This document shows positions 1 through 6,118 of a stretch of DNA of 7,607 bases, in pieces. A program made the position numbers and the translations under genes. Under the pieces are notes generated by a model, which was not told the DNA's origin, made no database searches, and worked only from the letters and a program-made list of their open reading frames with translations. The stretch spans positions 65,748 through 73,354 of the forward strand of contig MGOD01000092.1 of the NCBI GenBank assembly GCA_001795245.1, given 5' to 3'. This stretch comes from Chloroflexi bacterium RBG_16_70_13. Its GTDB lineage: Bacteria > Chloroflexota > Limnocylindria > Limnocylindrales > CSP1-4. Numbering within the stretch: position 1 is the stretch's first letter; each line of letters opens with the position of its first letter.

Positions 1-92
1 CGGCGGGTCGCGGCCACCACGACGGACCAGGCCGCGGTCACGAGGACGAGGACGAGGACGATCCGGGCGGCGAGGGCGTGGATCTCCGCCAT
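1..92 (-). CDS. N-terminus of a small or membrane-anchored protein, truncated by the window edge
   Basis: Reading leftward from an ATG at 92, 30 codons are open to the left edge with no stop. The peptide starts MAEIHALAARI and continues into a run of Leu, Val, Ala and Trp (about residues 10-28) that looks like a transmembrane helix or uncleaved signal anchor. The ATG lies 9 bases after the stop of the ArsR-family gene, so it would be the fourth gene of the leftward operon. No strong Shine-Dalgarno sequence is seen in the gap, so translation may depend on coupling to the upstream gene. The repeated GAGGACGAG at 41-60 on the plus strand is simply the Leu-Val codon repeat of this helix. The family cannot be named from 30 residues. 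In this position a sulfur or sulfite transporter, or another membrane component of the pathway, would be plausible, but that is only context. Confidence 0.5.
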   Translation of the reverse strand, partial: MAEIHALAARIVLVLVLVTAAWSVVVAATR

Positions 93-101
93 GCGGCGGG
101 G

Positions 102-560
102 TCAGTCGTCGCCGGGGAGGTCGAGGACGTCGCCGGCGAGCCAGGGACTCGCCAGCTCGGGCATGTCGCAATCGCGGATGCAGTCGAGGATCCGGTGGAC
201 CTTGGGCTCGGTGATCCGGTAGAAGATCCGGCCGCCGTCGCGCCGGGTCCCGACGACGCCCTCGGCCCGCAGGATCCCGAGGTGCTGGCTGACGAGCGCC
301 TGCGTCGCGCCGCTGGCGCGGACCAGGTCCGTAACGTTGACCTCACCGGCTTCCAGTCGCTCGAGGAGCCGCAGCCGGAGCGGATGGCCGAGGGTGCGGA
401 TGACCCGCGCTGCGCGCTCCAGGATCGGACGTGCGATCGTCGGGCTCGAGGCGTCGTCTGGCAGCACCCGCGGTCGAGATTGCCGGCCGCCGGTGGGCGC
501 CGCGCGATCAGGCTGGTCGGGTGGGGTCGGGATGGCGTCGGCGGTCATGGCCTCATCCAT
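102..560 (-). CDS. ArsR/SmtB-family winged-helix transcriptional regulator
   Basis: This is a 152-residue cytoplasmic dimeric DNA-binding repressor of the ArsR/SmtB type. After a disordered Pro/Asp-rich N-terminus (1-40), the fold follows in order: the conserved LGHPLRLRLLERL helix (57-69), the VTDLVRASGATQALVSQHL helix-turn-helix (76-94), LRAEGVVGTRRDGGRIFYRI (97-116) forming the beta wing, and a last helix (about 119-132) with Cys127 and Cys131. The first cysteine of the persulfide sensors SqrR/BigR, which sits in the helix around residue 67, is replaced by Glu here, so any thiol sensing would have to use the C-terminal pair. The ATG at 560 is chosen because AGGAG stands 8 bases upstream; a second ATG at 548 is possible. 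The first 8 bases overlap the 3' end of the molybdoenzyme gene, implying translational coupling. By context it probably controls this sulfur locus, like the ArsR-type sHdrR and SqrR, but the effector is unknown. Confidence 0.92.
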   Translation of the reverse strand: MDEAMTADAIPTPPDQPDRAAPTGGRQSRPRVLPDDASSPTIARPILERAARVIRTLGHPLRLRLLERLEAGEVNVTDLVRASGATQALVSQHLGILRAEGVVGTRRDGGRIFYRITEPKVHRILDCIRDCDMPELASPWLAGDVLDLPGDD

Positions 561-3555
561 TCTGCGGGCTCCTGGCAAGCGGTGTCGTGGGCGCGGCCGG
601 CGAGCCCCCGGCCGCGCCGAGCGAGGGTTCGACGCGGTAGGCATCCGGCGTCGGCCGGAGGGGCCGCAGCAGCCACTCGGGCCGGCGCAGGCCCCCGGGG
701 CCCGGCCCGGGTCGGGCGAGCCCCAGCCACTCGCGGTAGATCTCGCGGGATCGGCTCGTGTCCACCACGATGTCGCCCTCCCGATCCTCGGGCCCGGCGG
801 GCCGGAGGCTGACCTTCTGGTGCCAGGCGTGGGCACCCGAGATCGGATCCGGATGAACCGGGAAGGTCAGGTTCTGGTGGACGCCGGCATCGCGCCACCA
901 GATCCGGGACGAATCCGGATCCGCCGAGGCGAAGGGCCTGACGCCCTCCAGGCGTCGCATCCGCCAGCGCCGCCCCTCGGTCGGCACGCCACCGGCGCCA
1001 GCGTCGCCAGGGCCGCCATCGGCGCCGGTCTCGGACAGGTCCACCCGGGCGCTGGCCCAGCGGTCGGTGCCGGCGTCCTCGCCGAGGCGCCAGCGGCCCA
1101 TGTGGTGGGAGCAGGCGACGACGCCGGGCCGGATCCCCTCGGTGACCCAGGCCCGATTGACGTAGTGTCCGATGTCGGTCTCGACCCGGATGAGATCGCC
1201 CGACGCCACGCCGACGCGGGCCGCGTCCTCGGGGTGGATCCAGACCGGGTTGCCGTGGGCGATCTCGGTCAGCCACTTCGCGTTGGCGCTCCGGGTGTGG
1301 ATGAGGACCGGGAGCCGGAAGGTCGGCACGAGGGCGAAGTCGTTGGGCCCGGTCATCCGCTCCCGGGCGACCTGGGACGAGACATAGGCGGGCACGGCCA
1401 GCTCCGGCCAGCCCCATTCGGCCAGGGTCGGGGAATAGAACTCGAGCCGGCCCGAGGGCGTGGGGAAGCCCTTGCGCCCCTCGCCGCCGACGACGACCCC
1501 GCGGCGGACACGACCGTCGGCATCGGTCGGGGCGGGTGGCGTCGGGACGATGTTGAGCGACGGGGCCGGCGCCGGCCCGTAGATCGCCCCGTCGACCACG
1601 ACAGTGCCGGGCCCGGACGCCTCGACCGGCTCGTCGTGGCGCCCGTAGACGTCCTGCTCAATCTCGAAGGCGCCGTACCGGCGCATGTATGCCAGGGGCG
1701 TGAGGCCCTCGGCGGCCGCCGCCTCGGGCAGGCCCGGGACGGAGTGCTCGAAGATCCAGCCGTAGTAGTCGTCGACGGTGAGCTTCTCGCCCGGCCGGTC
1801 CGGTGCCTCGAACCAGCGCCGGATCCCGAGCGAGCCGTCTGGATCGATCCGCCACGACAGCTCGATCCAGAATTCGTTCTCCTCCCAGACCTCGCCGGGG
1901 TTCGTCTGGCGGGTGTCCGTCACGACCCGGCCGGCCCGCTCGGCGGCGACCCGTGTCACCGGCTGCCGAAACCCGATCCAGGTCCCGGCATGGGTCTCGT
2001 AGGAGTGGAGATCGTGGCGCTCGCCGCCGAGACCGACGGGCAGGACGTAGTCGGCGTACCAGGCGGTCTCGCTCCAGACAGGCGTCAGGGCCGCGTGGCG
2101 CCCGATGAGGTCCTCGCGCCGGAGGGCCTCCACCCAGGTCAGGCCGTCGGGATTCGTCCAGACTGGGTTGTAGACCCGGGTGAAGTAGACGTCCAGGCTG
2201 CCCCGCCCCTCGAGCAGGAAGTGCGGCAGGAGGAAGGACATCTCGAAGAACGCGAGCGGGTATTCCCGCGGCCAGGTCAGCTCGTTCCAGGCGCCGGGGT
2301 GCGGCGGCATGTACGGGGGTCGCGGCACGAACTTGTCCCAGCCGTTGGGCGAGGTCCCGCCGGGCGTGCCGATGGAGCCCGTCAGGACGTTCAGGAAGAA
2401 CAGGCAGCGGGCGGTCTGCCAGCCCCCGATCACGCCGGCCGAGCTGGCCCGCCAGTTGTGGGCCGCGAGGGCCGTGCCGGCCCCGGCCACGAGGTCCGCA
2501 ACCCGTTCCAGCTGCTCGGCCGGGACGCCGCTCTCGCGCTCGGCGTACTCGAAGGTGTAGCCGCCGTAGAGGTGCTCGAGCTCGTCCACGAAGTCGTCGA
2601 ACGTCGGCGCCGCGATATCCGGCCGGGCGGCCCGCAGGTAGTCGGGCCAGTTCACCCAGCGCTCCACGAAGGCCCGATCGAATCGGCCGGTCACGATGAG
2701 GTGGCGGGCAATCGACAGGAGGATGGCCGGTTCGCTGCCGGGCCACGCCGCCAGCCACTCGTCGGCCTGGGCCGCTGTGTTGGACAGGCGGGGGTCGACG
2801 ACGATGAGCTTCGCCCCGTTGCGCCGGCCGTCGATGATCCGCTGGGCATGCGGGTTGAAGTAGTGGCCGCTCTCGAGGTGGGCGCTGATGAGGAAGATGA
2901 CCCTGGCGCTGGCGTAGTCCGGCGACGGCCGGTCGAAGCCCATCCAGAACGCATAGCCGGCCCGCCCGCCGGACGAGCAGATGTTGGTGTGCGAGTTGTG
3001 GCCGTCGACGCCCCACGCTGCGAGGACCCGTTCGGTGAAGCCGTCCTCGCCCGGCCGGCCGACGTGGTACATGACCCTGTTCGGCTCGCCCCGGGTCAGC
3101 GCGGCACGGATCCGGCCGGCCAGGTCGTCGAGGGCCTCGTCCCAGGTGCAGCGCTCCCAGCCGCCCGCCCCGCGTGGACCCACCCGACGCATGGGGTAGA
3201 GGATCCGCTCCGGATCCTCGGTCTGGGTGATGGTCGCCGGTCCCTTGGCGCAGTTGCGGCCGCGGCTGCCCGGATGGGCGGGGTTGCCCTCGTACTTGCG
3301 AACCCCGCCCGTCGCCTTGTCGACGTAGGCCAGGAGCCCGCAGGCCGATTCACAGTTGAAGCAGGTGGTCGGCACGAGCGTGTACTCGCGCTCCTCGCGA
3401 TGCGGCCCGGCCTTCGGACCGGGCTCCGTCCAGCTCTCCCAGCGGTCGACCGGCGGGAAGGCATCCAGGCCCGGCTGCATCCTGCCGCCGTTAGCCGGGT
3501 GGTCGGTGGCCGGCTTGCGGGCGGTGGTGCGGGCGTGGCGACGGCCGTTCGTCAT
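553..3555 (-). CDS. Molybdopterin oxidoreductase catalytic subunit, SoeA/PsrA-like (probable sulfite or sulfur-compound dehydrogenase)
   Basis: This is the 1000-residue catalytic subunit of a DMSO-reductase-superfamily enzyme that binds a bis-pyranopterin Mo (or W) cofactor. The N-terminal [4Fe-4S] ligands are Cys65, Cys68, Cys72 and Cys102 (CFNCESAC then NCAKG). NSHTNICSSGGRAG (187-200) places Cys193 where PsrA/TtrA/ArrA-type enzymes have the Cys metal ligand. LTGSIGTPGG (391-400), FPTPSGRLEFYS (697-708) and WIHPEDAARVGVASGDLIRV (772-791) are standard cofactor-domain motifs, the last in the C-terminal dinucleotide-binding barrel. The tail (about 945-1000) is Pro/Gly/Ala-rich. The N-terminus has arginines but no twin-arginine plus hydrophobic segment, so the enzyme should be cytoplasmic. 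It starts 9 bases after the anchor-subunit stop, with AGGGG 7 bases before ATG. Next to tusA-dsrE-hdr genes, cytoplasmic sulfite oxidation (SoeABC) is the best guess; polysulfide, thiosulfate or tetrathionate reductase remain possible. The family is certain; the substrate is inferred. Confidence 0.93.
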   Translation of the reverse strand: MTNGRRHARTTARKPATDHPANGGRMQPGLDAFPPVDRWESWTEPGPKAGPHREEREYTLVPTTCFNCESACGLLAYVDKATGGVRKYEGNPAHPGSRGRNCAKGPATITQTEDPERILYPMRRVGPRGAGGWERCTWDEALDDLAGRIRAALTRGEPNRVMYHVGRPGEDGFTERVLAAWGVDGHNSHTNICSSGGRAGYAFWMGFDRPSPDYASARVIFLISAHLESGHYFNPHAQRIIDGRRNGAKLIVVDPRLSNTAAQADEWLAAWPGSEPAILLSIARHLIVTGRFDRAFVERWVNWPDYLRAARPDIAAPTFDDFVDELEHLYGGYTFEYAERESGVPAEQLERVADLVAGAGTALAAHNWRASSAGVIGGWQTARCLFFLNVLTGSIGTPGGTSPNGWDKFVPRPPYMPPHPGAWNELTWPREYPLAFFEMSFLLPHFLLEGRGSLDVYFTRVYNPVWTNPDGLTWVEALRREDLIGRHAALTPVWSETAWYADYVLPVGLGGERHDLHSYETHAGTWIGFRQPVTRVAAERAGRVVTDTRQTNPGEVWEENEFWIELSWRIDPDGSLGIRRWFEAPDRPGEKLTVDDYYGWIFEHSVPGLPEAAAAEGLTPLAYMRRYGAFEIEQDVYGRHDEPVEASGPGTVVVDGAIYGPAPAPSLNIVPTPPAPTDADGRVRRGVVVGGEGRKGFPTPSGRLEFYSPTLAEWGWPELAVPAYVSSQVARERMTGPNDFALVPTFRLPVLIHTRSANAKWLTEIAHGNPVWIHPEDAARVGVASGDLIRVETDIGHYVNRAWVTEGIRPGVVACSHHMGRWRLGEDAGTDRWASARVDLSETGADGGPGDAGAGGVPTEGRRWRMRRLEGVRPFASADPDSSRIWWRDAGVHQNLTFPVHPDPISGAHAWHQKVSLRPAGPEDREGDIVVDTSRSREIYREWLGLARPGPGPGGLRRPEWLLRPLRPTPDAYRVEPSLGAAGGSPAAPTTPLARSPQNG

Positions 3556-3564
3556 GGCGTGCCC

Positions 3565-5307
3565 CTAGCTGATCGGGACGGCCTGGCCGGCCGTGATGAA
3601 ACCGAGCTCGTACCACAGCAGGCCGGCCGCGGCCGCCAGCCCGGCCCCCAGCAGGATCGGGCCGCCGGCCGCCCCGGTCATCGCCAGGCCGACCCATGCG
3701 CCGCCGACGACGAGGGGCAGGATGCCGCCGAGGGTCACGCCGCCGATCCAGAAGGCGCCGCCGAACGGGCCGCGGACGAGGAGTTGAGCCGCGGCGCGAG
3801 CGTTGGCCGTGGGGTGCTCAGCGAACGCCTCCCCGGCGAGCAGGGCGACGAGGTTGAGCGCGCCGCCGCCGAGGAGGGCCGCCGCCGCGACGTCCACGAG
3901 CGCCGCCGGGGCGTCAAGGGCGAGGAGCGCCGGGATCAGGGCGGCGGCGCCGAGGATCGTCGCCTGGGCAATGAGGACGACCCCGGTCACGGGACGCTGC
4001 CACAGGTCGCGGGCCTCGCACTGGCGAAGCAGGAACATCGTGTACAGGGCCGTCATGATGGCCAGCGCGAAGGCCGGCCAGCCCAGGGCGGCAAGAAGTC
4101 CCTCGTCCAGCGCGAGCAGCGTCCCCAGCCACCACAGGCCCAGGAGCACGCTATAGCCGACGAGGATGAAGGCCCCGATCGCCAGCCAGCTCCGGCGCTG
4201 CGGCCGATACAGGATCGAGAGGAATCGCTCGGGCCGCTTGAGGTCGGCGACCAGGAGGATGGTGGTCAGCCCCACGCCGGCGAGCGCGATCGTGGCCGCC
4301 ACGACGCGGGTGAGCTGATCCACCGGCGCGAGCCCCACGGCCGCGGCCAGGAAGATCAACCCGAAGGCGCCGGCGCCGATGCCCTTCGTCCAGAGGTAGA
4401 GCGCGACCTTCCAGCCCCACGGCCGCGGGTGGAAGACGTCGTACGCGACGCGGGTTCCCGGGCGGGTCAGCTCCGGGTCCACCGGGCCCTGCCAGGCCGC
4501 CGGCCCGGCGAGAGGCCCGGCGACCGCCCCGTCGGCTCCGGGGGCGCCCACGACCGCGATGCCCGGCCCGCGAGGCGCTCCGAGCGGGGCCGTGGGAGCG
4601 TCGATGACCGGCAGGTACGTCCCGGCGAGCGACCCCCGGCCGCCGACCGCCACCGGCTCCGGGGCCGCCAGGTCCGCCGTGTAGTCCTTGGCGCCACCCG
4701 TGCGCCGGTCCGCCCACATGTAGCGCTCGCCATGGACGGGGGCGAGCGGATCGAGGGCCACGGCCGACGCCCCCACGTAGAACGCCTGCGGTCGGGTGCC
4801 CTGCTCCGGCCGGCGCACCGTCGTCGGGCGCGAGGCGAGGATCTGGGCGGCCCGGCTGGCCGGGTTCTCGATGTCCCCGAAGATGAGCGATTCCGTCGGG
4901 CAGACCACGACGCAGGCGGGCAGGAGGCCCCGGTCGACGCGGTGGGAGCAGAAGTTGCACTTCTCGGCGACGTGCTCCTCGGGGTCGATGTAGATCGCGT
5001 CATACGGGCAGGCCTGGATGCAGGCCTTGCAGCCGATGCAGCGCGAGGTGTCGAAGTCGACGATCCCGTCGGCCCGCTTGAACATCGCCGTCGTCGGGCA
5101 GACCTTGACGCACGGGGCGTCGGCGCAGTGGTTGCAGCGCAGGACGGCGATGTCGCGGCGCGTCTCGGGGAACGTCCCGCGCTCGACGTACTTGACCCAG
5201 GTCCGGTTGACCCCGAGGGGGACCTCGTTCTCCGACTTGCAGGCCGTCGTGCAGGCGTGGCAGCCGATGCACGAGGTCTGGTCGATGACCCAGGCGAAGT
5301 TGGTCAC
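3565..5307 (-). CDS. Fused four-cluster ferredoxin and NrfD-type membrane anchor (SoeB-SoeC-like electron-transfer subunit)
   Basis: This single 580-residue chain should take electrons from the adjacent molybdoenzyme and pass them to membrane quinone. The first part is a DmsB/PsrB/SoeB-type ferredoxin with 16 cysteines for four [4Fe-4S] clusters: Cys13/16/19/23, 58/61/66/70, 90/93/96/100 and 117/120/132/136. A Pro/Gly/Ala-rich linker (about 165-290) leads to an NrfD-type domain with about eight hydrophobic helices (roughly 302-327, 332-354, 372-398, 403-428, 440-463, 468-492, 515-541, 547-567) and the family motif DLKRPERF (355-362). No signal peptide precedes the ferredoxin, which agrees with a cytoplasmic active site. 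Related systems usually encode these two parts separately. The GTG at 5307 is preferred: AGGAG lies 11 bases upstream and the product then begins TNFAWVIDQ right before the first cluster, as is usual for the family. An in-frame ATG at 5337 would add 10 residues but has no Shine-Dalgarno sequence. It is the first gene of the leftward operon. Confidence 0.9.
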   Translation of the reverse strand: MTNFAWVIDQTSCIGCHACTTACKSENEVPLGVNRTWVKYVERGTFPETRRDIAVLRCNHCADAPCVKVCPTTAMFKRADGIVDFDTSRCIGCKACIQACPYDAIYIDPEEHVAEKCNFCSHRVDRGLLPACVVVCPTESLIFGDIENPASRAAQILASRPTTVRRPEQGTRPQAFYVGASAVALDPLAPVHGERYMWADRRTGGAKDYTADLAAPEPVAVGGRGSLAGTYLPVIDAPTAPLGAPRGPGIAVVGAPGADGAVAGPLAGPAAWQGPVDPELTRPGTRVAYDVFHPRPWGWKVALYLWTKGIGAGAFGLIFLAAAVGLAPVDQLTRVVAATIALAGVGLTTILLVADLKRPERFLSILYRPQRRSWLAIGAFILVGYSVLLGLWWLGTLLALDEGLLAALGWPAFALAIMTALYTMFLLRQCEARDLWQRPVTGVVLIAQATILGAAALIPALLALDAPAALVDVAAAALLGGGALNLVALLAGEAFAEHPTANARAAAQLLVRGPFGGAFWIGGVTLGGILPLVVGGAWVGLAMTGAAGGPILLGAGLAAAAGLLWYELGFITAGQAVPIS

Positions 5308-5318
5308 GGCCGGCCGGA

Positions 5319-5323
5319 CTCCT
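5319..5323 (-). promoter_or_regulatory. Ribosome binding site deciding the start of the ferredoxin-NrfD fusion
   Basis: The minus strand reads AGGAG here, 11 bases upstream of the GTG at 5307. The alternative ATG at 5337 has no purine-rich sequence before it. The spacing is at the long end of normal, so the choice of GTG is favoured rather than proven. Confidence 0.5.
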
Positions 5324-5328
5324 GACGA

Positions 5329-5341
5329 AACGATCATCGTT
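5329..5341. promoter_or_regulatory. Candidate operator palindrome 1
   Basis: AACGATCATCGTT has perfect 6-base arms (AACGAT/ATCGTT) around one central base. It touches the first bases of the rightward -35 box and lies in the leader of the leftward operon, provided the GTG start at 5307 is right. It shares CGAT/ATCG half-sites with the second palindrome about 47 bases away. Binding by the local ArsR-family regulator is an inference. Confidence 0.4.
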
Positions 5342-5369
5342 GACACGCCGGATGCTGGGGGAGTATATA
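5340..5369 (+). promoter_or_regulatory. Predicted sigma-70-type promoter of the tusA-dsrE-hdrCB operon
   Basis: A perfect -35 hexamer TTGACA (5340-5345) is followed after 18 bases by TATATA (5364-5369), an AT island in an otherwise GC-rich region. Transcription would start near 5376, giving a tusA leader of about 79 bases. The hexamers are visible directly; promoter activity is predicted. Confidence 0.6.
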
Positions 5370-5389
5370 GGCACATCGCGATATCGCAA
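5362..5389 (-). promoter_or_regulatory. Predicted divergent promoter of the leftward molybdoenzyme operon
   Basis: On the minus strand TTGCGA (5389-5384) is followed after 16 bases by TATACT (5367-5362). The -10 element overlaps that of the rightward promoter, so the two promoters lie back to back over the same AT island and RNA polymerase could probably occupy only one at a time. The predicted start near 5355 would give a leader of about 48 bases to the GTG at 5307. Confidence 0.5.
5378..5387. promoter_or_regulatory. Candidate operator palindrome 2
   Basis: GCGATATCGC is a perfect 10-base palindrome. It sits just after the predicted rightward transcription start and overlaps the leftward -35 box, so a bound protein could block both directions. 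It also overlaps a second short palindrome, ATCGCGAT (5375-5382). It is a candidate site for the ArsR-family regulator encoded at the end of the leftward operon. Confidence 0.45.
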
Positions 5390-5442
5390 GACGCCTCCGC
5401 GCCCCTGGTCCGAGGCGTCCGGTGACCGTTGCAGCAGCCTCC

Positions 5443-5447
5443 AGGAG
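5443..5447 (+). promoter_or_regulatory. Ribosome binding site deciding the tusA start
   Basis: AGGAG lies 7 bases upstream of the ATG at 5455. This supports that start over an in-frame GTG at 5422, which would add 11 residues before the usual TusA N-terminus and has no comparable site. Confidence 0.75.
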
Positions 5448-5454
5448 AGCCTCC

Positions 5455-5694
5455 ATGGCCGACGCACCGTCCGCTGATCGAGTCCTCGACGCCAAGGGCC
5501 TGCTGTGCCCGATGCCGATCGTCAAGCTGGCCAAGATCGTCAAGGAGATGGAGTCGTTCCAGGTCGTCCTCCTCGAGGCGACGGACCCCGGCGCCATCCC
5601 CGACGTCATCGCCTGGTCGAAGAACACCGGCCACCCGCTGATCCACCAGGAGACCGTCGATAAGGTCATGCGCTTCTGGATCCAGAAGGCCTGA
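5455..5694 (+). CDS. tusA: TusA-family sulfur carrier protein
   Basis: This is a 79-residue cytoplasmic sulfur carrier, a normal length for TusA. The family signature is present: DAKGLLCPMPIVKLAK (12-27) holds the CPxP motif with Cys18, the residue that carries sulfur as a persulfide. ATDPGAIPDVIAWSKNTGH (42-60) is the conserved second half of the two-layer alpha/beta fold. In sulfur oxidisers TusA receives sulfane sulfur from rhodanese- or DsrE-type transferases and hands it to Dsr or sHdr oxidation systems, whereas in other bacteria it serves tRNA thiolation. The neighbouring dsrE- and hdr-like genes favour the oxidative role. It is the first gene of the rightward operon, with AGGAG 7 bases before the ATG. 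The gap of 38 bases to the next gene suggests co-transcription. Confidence 0.95.
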   Translation: MADAPSADRVLDAKGLLCPMPIVKLAKIVKEMESFQVVLLEATDPGAIPDVIAWSKNTGHPLIHQETVDKVMRFWIQKA

Positions 5695-5732
5695 CGCGGT
5701 CGGCCGGCCGAGCACGCGCTTTCGAGGGTTCG

Positions 5733-6104
5733 ATGTCGAGCATCCTCTACGTCCACACCGGCGGCGTGAACAACCCCGAGCGCAGCGCGACGCCGATCTA
5801 CCTCGCCACGACGGCAGCCGCGATGGACGTCGAGGTCGGGATCTACTTCACGGTCAACGGTCCGACCCTCCTCAGGAAGGGCACCGCCGAGACCCTGATC
5901 GTCCCCAAGTTCGACGGCACGGGCGCGCCGCTCCGCCGCTTCATCGATCAGGCCCTCGACATGGGCGTCAAGTTCTACGTCTGCCAGCCGTCGCTCGACC
6001 TCCACGGCCTGACCGTCGACGATCTCATCGACGGGGTCAAGATGATCGGCGGCGCGGCCTTCAACGACATGGCCCTCGAGGCCGACCAGGTCATCTGTTT
6101 CTGA
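5733..6104 (+). CDS. dsrE: DsrE-like sulfurtransferase
   Basis: This 123-residue protein has the DsrE/DsrF-like alpha/beta fold (the group also annotated as predicted peroxiredoxin, COG2044). It opens with ILYVHTGGVNNPERSATPIY (4-23), has a central VGIYFTVNGPTLLRKG stretch (35-50), and carries KFYVCQPSLDLHGL (80-93), in which Cys84 is at the usual persulfide-carrying position. It ends ADQVICF with a second Cys at 122. There is no signal peptide and no membrane segment, which separates it from membrane-linked DsrE2 proteins. In sulfur oxidisers such proteins exchange persulfide sulfur with TusA; here the two are adjacent. No dsrF or dsrH follows, so this is a stand-alone DsrE of the type linked to hdr clusters, not the DsrEFH hexamer set. 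GAGGG lies 4 bases before the ATG, a short but workable spacing. Confidence 0.88.
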   Translation: MSSILYVHTGGVNNPERSATPIYLATTAAAMDVEVGIYFTVNGPTLLRKGTAETLIVPKFDGTGAPLRRFIDQALDMGVKFYVCQPSLDLHGLTVDDLIDGVKMIGGAAFNDMALEADQVICF

Positions 6105-6118
6105 TGGGCCGGTGAGCC

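Noticed and set aside
41..60. A short GAGGACGAG-type tandem repeat near the left edge
   Set aside because: It is explained by alternating Leu and Val codons in the predicted membrane helix on the minus strand.
337..5325. A single open frame of 1662 codons on the plus strand, antisense to the whole leftward operon
   Set aside because: It mirrors the codon positions of three well-supported minus-strand genes. Its product is low-complexity, rich in Gly, Arg, Ala, Pro, Asp and Val with no recognisable domain, and it runs across several real gene boundaries. In very GC-rich DNA, long antisense frames arise because stop codons are rare.
5422..5454. An upstream GTG start that would lengthen TusA by 11 residues
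   Set aside because: The extra residues are not typical of TusA, no ribosome binding site precedes the GTG, and AGGAG is well placed for the ATG at 5455.
5700..5711. A perfect 12-base palindrome TCGGCCGGCCGA between tusA and dsrE, considered as a terminator or processing site
   Set aside because: It has no loop and no T-run. It consists of CGG/CCG repeats that are frequent by chance at this base composition, and the downstream genes clearly belong to the same functional set.
3565..5715. A longer ferredoxin-NrfD frame starting far upstream at 5715
   Set aside because: The added N-terminal part is the antisense of tusA and of the intergenic promoter region, and the family N-terminus begins directly before the first cluster motif near 5307.
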